Of a stretch of 64,000 nt of DNA, positions 57,582 through 64,000 are shown one piece after another (the first letter of the stretch is position 1; every line of letters starts with the position of its first letter). The notes under the pieces were generated by a model. That model saw nothing but the letters and a program-made list of their open reading frames with translations. It did not search any database and was not told the origin of the DNA. The position numbers were made by a program, and so were the translations under genes. The stretch comes from Kalmusia sp. IMI 367209. Its lineage: Eukaryota > Ascomycota > Dothideomycetes > Pleosporales > Didymosphaeriaceae. The stretch is taken from assembly GCA_027946365.1 (NCBI GenBank), contig JAPEUQ010000002.1, positions 3,906,001 to 3,970,000 on the forward strand, in the 5' to 3' direction.

Positions 57582-60500
57582 ATGACAGACATCTACGACG
57601 ACTCCTTTCGCTCCTTGACGGGCTCGCCTGAGACTGCCGAGCCCGCGTCGAGCAGCTCCACGCCCACGCCCACACCTACGCCCACACCTACGCCCACGCC
57701 CACGTCCGCGCCCACGTCCGCGCCCACGGCTTCGACTGCAGCATCCGCACGCGACTCTGGCACGGCTCCACCGGCTGCACCAGCATCTGAAAGTGGGCCT
57801 GCACCTATGCGACACCAGACGCTCAACGGCGCGCGCTCGCTGAACGTGTCTGGCTCGCCGTCGACCGCCAACTCGCCCATGTCCTCTCGCGACACCTCGC
57901 CTGCACGCCAGCGCACCGGTGCCCTTACAGGACCCAAGTCCAAGTCTGGCCGGCCCTCGCGCAAGAGCAGCAACGACGCGAGTCCCAACAGGGGCCCCAG
58001 CCTGGCCGGTTCCAGCACCACCATCCCCTCTGCCGCAGCCATCCAGCGGGCCCTGTCCTCCGCAAACATACCCCAGCTTCCACCTGCCGCTTCACAGGAC
58101 CCTTCTCGCGTTCCTAGGCCCTCCAAGTCAACTTCAGGGTCCAATTCTGGGGACAGCACTCCCCATTGGCCCGTCTCGCCACGATTAAAGTCGCCGCCAC
58201 CCTCCTCAGACACTCGCTCTCGCTCGCGTAGGAACTCGCTGCGTGCCCAGCACCCGCACAAGAAGTCTGAGCCCGCTGCAACGCCATCCATCATCGTCCA
58301 GAGCTCGTCGCCTGGCCCGGCCTCTCGTGTTCCAGCCAAGGATGACGTTGTAGGCAGCGACCCTGAGGAAGCAAACCCGAGCATGAAACCTTCTCCCAGA
58401 GGAGCCAGTGGTGCTGCACCCAAACTCCCTAAGCTCGAAACCGTTCAAGAATCCAGCGTGCCTTCAACCCCCAGCGAAGGTCACGATGATAGGTGAGGCC
58501 CTTTCCCCGCATGGCCCCACCCGGGGACTAGATGTCATAGCGAAACCTTCTTACGAACATCCAACTCGATGCTAACCTAGCCCAGCTTACTTTCCAGCTC
58601 AATCGCGTCCACGACGGGCGACGAAGACAATAATGACGTCACGTCGTCCAAAATTACGGAGGACCTTAGTTCGAGGACCACGAAGAGCACTGATAACAGC
58701 AGCGACGGCAACGGTCAACACATGGCTAGGATGCAGGAGCAACGGTCGGCCTCGACGCAGCGACCTAGTGCTCCAACCTCAAAGGCCTCGTTCTCATCTC
58801 TGCACACGGCCAAATCCCGCACCGAAGCGCCCTTACGGAACATGACAGTCGAGACTGAGACGGTGCCCTCGGTGGCACAGACAACGATTGGAAACCAGGA
58901 TCGCTCCGCCTCTGGGCGTGGCGAGGGTAGTCTTCGCTTGAAGCCAAGCAACGAGACAATACGGCCCAGGAAGGAGCGCAAACCGCCGAAGCGGAAGGCG
59001 CCATCGATCAACTCTGGAACCGGTAGGTCGTCTGTCATTCCATATCATCACCACCATCCGAGCAGACCAGAGCACGGGCCTCGCTCGGCAACGGCTACTT
59101 CGCTCGGCAGTCCTGTCTCATATCGCTCGGGCGACGACCACCGGTCTATGTTGACTGTGTCGCCTCCGAGCCTTGAGATGCCGCGAAGACCCACCGCTCA
59201 ATCTCCTTCTTTCAAATATTTTTACCCAAGCACTAACGCTACGCTCCGCAAAGCGTCTTCGAAAGCAGATGTGTTTGAGCAGAAGGTGGCCAGCGAGGTC
59301 AACGAGGCCGACTCATCTGACTCTGAGGCCACCTTCATCTACGAGTCGAATCCCCCAGACCAACAGCCGCACCGCAGCCGGCACCATCACTCGAGAACGC
59401 CCAGTATGACCTCGATCGCGAGCCTCCACGACCCCAGACTAGCCATTCGCAACGAGCACAAGAACCCCGACAAGAAACCCAGCATGAAGTTCCCTAACCC
59501 TTACAATAATAGTAATGGGGACTATGACGGAGAGCGCGGCGACGGCACTGTCCGAGTCGGATCCGGCAGGGTCGGTAGCAGCCGCCACCATCATCATATT
59601 GGACGACACGGCCAAGGACGTGGCGCTCTTACCCACATCGTCATGGACAGTGATTCATCAATGGCGCAGTCTTCGCGCGCACGTGCCCCCTCCTCACGAT
59701 ATGGCTCCCAGCCTAACAGCCCGCGCTTTCAGACCTTCAACGTTATCAACGGAAATGGGAATGGACATGGCAATGGGACGAAGAAGCATGGAGAGCTTTC
59801 GACCTACGACATCGACACTGAGAATGCAGCCGACGATGAGCGAACGCCGCTGATACAGACTCGGAGTCCACGTGCACGTACCCCACGCCGCCCAAATAGT
59901 TCCACTCTACGTCAACTTGAACGCCGTCACCGCCGTGAAGGAAGCTGGTGTCGACGCTTCGCTGGGTGTCTTGTCGCATCCATCATCATTCTTGTCGTTG
60001 TCTTCACCGCCATTGGGGTCGTCTTCGCTTCTACAAAACAATTGACGAATCTACAGATACACGAGATACAGAACGTTGTCGCCAGTCAAGAAGAGATTAT
60101 TCTGGACCTAGTGGTTGGCGCAGTCAACCCTAATATAGTGGGCATCACGGTCCAGGACATGGATGTAATAATGTTCGCCAAGAGCAAACATGTTGGCTCA
60201 GACAAATGGTGGCGTGAGCACAGCAATGGCGGCCATCAAGGGGAGGAAGAATGGCTACCCATCGAAGATGTTGCCACCGAAGGCATCGACGAAGGTACGG
60301 ATCCCATCGAAGAACCACGAACCATGTCCCTTGGCCGCATCTTTCATTTCGACTCGCCGCTCACGTTTGAGGGTACATTCTTCAACCACCGCGAGGTGGA
60401 ATCTGTTGGAGAAATCCGTCTTTCAAAACCGGGTAACAAGACTGAAGCTGGGGGGACGGAACGATGGGAAGAAGTCTTGCAGTATCCCTTTGAGCTTATT

Positions 60501-60725
60501 GTCCGAGGCACGCTCAAGTATCAACTGCCACTTAGCACCCATGAGCACAAGGTCTCCGTTACTGCCTCGTATTACTACGACCCTGATGCCGAAAAGAAGA
60601 GATTGAAGATGGTAGGCTCGGAAAATGTCAAGAGGGGGTTTTTGTCAGCTATACCTGTAACACCAGCGCCAGTGGGACGTTTCGACCGCAGAATGCTCTT
60701 GCTTCTGTATTCGCATACCCAATAG
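57582..60725 (+). CDS. VAC7: Vac7-like vacuolar membrane protein, regulator of Fab1/PI(3,5)P2
   Basis: Exons 57582-58492 and 58598-60725 give 1012 residues. The 105-bp intron has a GTGAGG donor and TTCCAG acceptor, joining DDR/S to SIASTTGDED. I start at MTDIYDDSF; the frame is open 25 codons further up. The first ~780 residues are Ser/Pro/Arg-rich and disordered, with a Pro-Thr repeat and His runs. The single transmembrane helix (FAGCLVASIIILVVVFTAIG) sits near residue 765, followed by the Vac7 lumenal domain: VVASQEEIILDLVVGAVNPN, VQDMDVIMFAKSKHVG, and the HFDSPLTFEGTFFNH segment to the end. Vac7 activates Fab1 at the vacuole to make PI(3,5)P2. Confidence 0.9.
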
Positions 60726-63351
60726 GCCTTTTCTTTTGTCCAATCTCCGTTGCGCAGCAAAAATTGCCTGAACCAAAAAGCATATGAGATACCCGATACC
60801 CATACAACACGGATTAACGACCATAGACTTGTACGGTACGCCGTCTTGCTCCGCAGGCAGACGGATCGCGACCTTTTCCCGGCTTGACAACCATTTACGA
60901 ACTTTTCCTTTCTAAACCCACTTTACACCCTGCGCCTCATTTGAGGCACTGTATCATGGTACGCACATGAAGAGGGTGGCTTAACTTGTCTTTTTGTTTG
61001 TATATCTGAACCCTTCAGCGAGTGGTGTGTGTTATGATAGCCAGTTTTAATGTGTGAGGACTTGGCCTCCGTCCTCCGAATTTTTTTACCTTGCTTGATT
61101 ACGCCTGGCTTGCACAGCCGGCGATGTTGGAGGTGGGCTTTTACGGCCCAATTACGCTCTTTTAAAATCTCTTTTCTATGTTTGCTCACCTATTTTGTCT
61201 TCTATCTAGGGACTTTTGGGCATGGTATGGAATGGGTTTGGAAGGACGGAAGGGTTGCATTGCATTTGGAATAAAAGAATGGAAAACTTGACCTTATTGG
61301 GAATATCATGCATACCTTGTGGAGTGTTATTCGGTTTCAGGGTTGGGCATAGCGGCATCATGTAGCGCATCGAGCGAGGGCGTTCATTCTCTCTTTTTGA
61401 GTCAGGTTGAAGGAAGTAGTAGTAGTAGTGGTGGTGGTAGTGGTGGTAGTGGTGGCGGTATGAGGCGGAATGAGTGAGATTATGTTTGAACGAACAGCTC
61501 AGGACCAAGGCCCTCTTACATTCTTAGAGAGCGAAGTCTAGCGTCTGTCAAGAGTATTTTGGCACACAAATAGTAGCTCGCTGATTCCCGTCAGTGGGTG
61601 AGGTAGATTCAATTCTATATCTGTACGCTTAAGGCCGTAAGGTACGGAGCTGTGCTTTAAATCCTTCGGGGGCTGCCCCACAGAGTACTCTGCAAGGGTA
61701 CTTGATGTAAGTATGAACTGGGCGCTCGCAAAGATGATTCTGTCTCGGAGGTCTTGCGCTAGTTGGGATGTAGATTATTACTCTTCCTTGCTAATAATTA
61801 AGCTTCTTACGAGCGTTGAGAAGGTTCTAAGAATGGCGAGAAATTGCGGAGGTATCCGTAACGGATCGGCCTCAAAAACTCTGCCAAGCGCGCGTGTGCC
61901 ACGAGCATTCAGCTGTATTATTTGTAACTATTGTCGAGATCCTAGGTAACTTATTGCCGAACTTGGGAAGAACTCTACAAAGAGGCAGATGGGATAATGG
62001 ATTGACTAGACTGGCGGGGCTGTGCTCGTTATGGTACCTGCAGGCATCGGTCGGTCCGCCAGTCCAACCTATAATGGAAAGTTTCAAGTATGACATTCCG
62101 GGCTGCGAGAGATCCCCGAAGTCGACTGACTGACTTTTCTTAGGTGAAGGTGCATAGGAAATGTACGTATGGGACGAGGATGTCCCAAGTCGGTGATCGT
62201 ATCTGGATATAGATGGGAGAAGGCTTGTACATAAGGCCAAGGTTAAGGCCGTCCACCAACGGTGGTGCGGGAGGTCCCACAAGGCTACAGGGCTAGACTA
62301 CATTGGAGGTTATTTAGAGAAAGAGTGGGGGAAATCATCAGGAGAGGTACATAGGATAGGATCGCGCATATTAGGCCGAGGGGTCCTCCCGAGGACTGTC
62401 TAGGTCATTGTGCAGGGGTTGCGTGCGTAGTGGCTAAGGAAGTATGGACTTCGGACAGGGTCGCAGACACTAGCTACCTACAGCGAGCTCTCCTGTGGAT
62501 TACGCAGGATACTATACTGTAGCCAGCAAATGTTAGGTCGCCAACGGGGTGCTTCCGCCCCCAGGTACCATGTCTATAGTAGCTTCTTGCGACTCTTGGA
62601 GATTCGAGTGGTCGCAGAGACTACATTAGCGGGGCCGCAGGATCGTCTCGTAAACTAAACTGCAAATGGTAATCTAGCATCTATTGTAAGTATAGAACCG
62701 ATTCACCTCGGCCGTGCACAAGCTGTACTCTGTGCTGATTCTATAGCGGCTCTGAAGATTCAACGGAGCGCAAAGTCTAGCCCACAGCTTCGTCCCGTAA
62801 GCTAAACTGCATACATTGATTTACTATCCAAGACCAGGTTCGACCTGCACTGGTGTCGCTGCTGCAACTCTTGTGTATCACACGTAGACCTTAGTGAGTC
62901 CGTTCAGATCTTACAGTAAGACTAAAGCTTATAGTTTCGAAGTAGCTCTAACAAGGTGATTCCCAAGGTGATCTAAGTGGCTCGGCCCGTATTCTTACTC
63001 AATTTGTGACAACGACACCGAGATGAAAGAGCAGGGTGCTCAGGCGCATGGCGTGGAAATAGATGGAGTGGATCATCAATGACGAAGAGGCAAGCCTAAG
63101 CTGCAAGAAGTCCGAGTCCGAGTGTGCAAGTCTGCACATCTTCCACTTAGCGCACGGCATCATGACACACCGTGTGGAGAGAACTACTATCGCGCGGAAT
63201 GCCTGACTACATCAATCGTCTATAAAAGAGAGGGTGTGTGGAGCATGAGGAGAACACCACCGCACCACATTCACTCACTCAGTCATCTACTCAACACTGT
63301 TTAAACGCTTTCTCACTTGATCATCAAGCACTCTCAACCAGAATCTTCACC
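60726..63351. other. Intergenic region, 2.6 kb
   Basis: No gene is supported. It holds the GTR microsatellite at 61413-61460 and two diverged copies of a CGTAARCTAAACTGCA stretch at about 62650 and 62798. Confidence 0.5.
61413..61460 (+). repeat. Imperfect (GTR)n trinucleotide microsatellite
   Basis: AGT and GGT units alternate over about 45 bp in non-coding DNA. Confidence 0.9.
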
Positions 63352-63716
63352 ATGCAGATCCTCTCTACCATCCTACTTCTCACAGCCACCAGCTCTGCCT
63401 TCGTTGTGCAGAACTGCAGGGGCAACTTCAAGGAGAACCACAAGAACGGCCGCTGCCACGAGTACGACGTTGGCACTTCGCTGAGGTTCCAGTCGGACAA
63501 GGGATGCACTATTACCATGTACGGATTCCCCTTTTACTCCATCAAAATCCTATTTCGAATGTCGTACATCACTAGGGGCAAGATAATTGCTAACACGTTG
63601 GTGTGCACAGGTACAGCGAGCTCGGCTGCAAAGGCACGAATTATTCCACCAAGAGCCAGAACAAGTGCATTGGCTTGCCGGGCCACAAGGCGATCAAGAG
63701 CATTATGTGCAGTTAA
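63352..63716 (+). CDS. Small secreted cysteine-rich protein (candidate effector-type)
   Basis: Exons 63352-63518 and 63611-63716 give 90 residues. The 92-bp intron has a GTACGG donor and CACAG acceptor; the join reads CTITM-YSELGC. The signal peptide (MQILSTILLLTATSSAFV) is followed by a mature part of about 72 residues with six cysteines (NC, RC, GC, GC, KC, MC), enough for three disulfides, and a basic charge. The family is not recognised. Small size, secretion and even Cys number are shared by fungal effectors and antimicrobial-type peptides. The unspliced frame would run to 63750 with one Cys pattern lost, so the spliced model is better. Confidence 0.78.
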
Positions 63717-64000
63717 AAGTTTCCAGCCGGATAGAACAGGGATAGTGTAAACGGTGGGATTGTACAAGAACATGCCGTTTTATGTGGAGGGCTCAGTGCT
63801 GGGTGCCGGGACGCTGGTATCTGGGTTGAGATTGCTCCGTCCTGTCTTTACTGCTATAGATATCTTCTGTACTTAACTTGAATGGAGATGTTTTGTGGAT
63901 AACTTTCAAAGCGCCCTTTATTGTGTGGTTTGTGTTTGGTTGTGATGTGGAAGCAGGCTGGAAGATTTCATTGTGTTGAGAATGTGTGTGCGAACACTAA
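63717..64000. other. 3' flank of the small secreted protein gene
   Basis: No coding region is supported up to the window edge. A T/G-rich stretch after 63890 may belong to the 3' UTR. Confidence 0.5.

Noticed and set aside
57593..58423. 276-codon minus-strand frame
   Set aside because: Antisense of the Ser/Pro/Ala-rich N-terminus of VAC7.

Overview
The window reads as nuclear DNA of a filamentous ascomycete (Pezizomycotina). Genes carry short GT-AG introns of about 45-130 bp. The content is fungus-specific: a HET-domain protein, UTP18, VAC7, IST1, MSH2, a GH6 cellulase, an UstYa-like protein and a Kex2-processed peptide precursor. Class is not fixed by the sequence; Dothideomycetes or Leotiomycetes would fit. 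Gene-dense housekeeping blocks alternate with long gene-poor accessory stretches that hold decayed genes.

Layout. 1-6000: a Ser/Pro/Thr-rich membrane protein cut by the window edge, UTP18 and a GNAT acetyltransferase. 6.7-10.4 kb: a doubtful hypothetical gene and a HET-domain gene. 10.7-17.0 kb: the broken remains of one very large secreted protein with two tandem subtilisin (S8) domains. 18.4-21 kb: a single-pass membrane protein and a hypothetical protein. 23.6-26.8 kb: a secreted GH6 cellulase and a coactosin-like actin-binding protein. 27.6-29.0 kb: a cytochrome P450 pseudogene that has lost its haem-binding core. 30.3-31.2 kb: a secreted, probably GPI-anchored, globin-like protein. 33.0-35.4 kb: a ~395-bp MITE-like element, a short-chain dehydrogenase and a decayed secreted-protein gene. 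36.2-40.6 kb: MSH2 and IST1.

41.2-46.0 kb is the most interesting stretch. A protein with two HxxHC motifs, typical of the UstYa/DUF3328 oxidases of fungal RiPP pathways, is divergently oriented, 1.16 kb away, from a 100-residue precursor. That precursor has a signal peptide and three cysteine-bounded, Trp/Pro-rich peptides, each ending in a Cys-Ile-Thr-Lys-Arg Kex2 site. It could be a small dikaritin-like RiPP locus or an unusual alpha-type mating pheromone. An unrecognised acidic-repeat protein follows. 46-47.4 kb has tRNA-like (Pol III A/B-box) repeats. 47.9-48.8 kb is a five-exon secreted protein, followed by about 4 kb of AT-rich, gene-poor DNA.

52.7-64 kb: a hypothetical protein, a small CUE-like protein, VAC7 and a six-cysteine small secreted protein.

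In the pseudogenes most premature stops are TAA or TAG where CAA or CAG would restore the reading, which looks like C-to-T decay of the RIP kind. The neighbouring long genes (MSH2, VAC7, UTP18, HET) are intact, so the lesions are unlikely to be sequencing error. Exon boundaries were inferred by eye from splice signals and reading-frame continuity.
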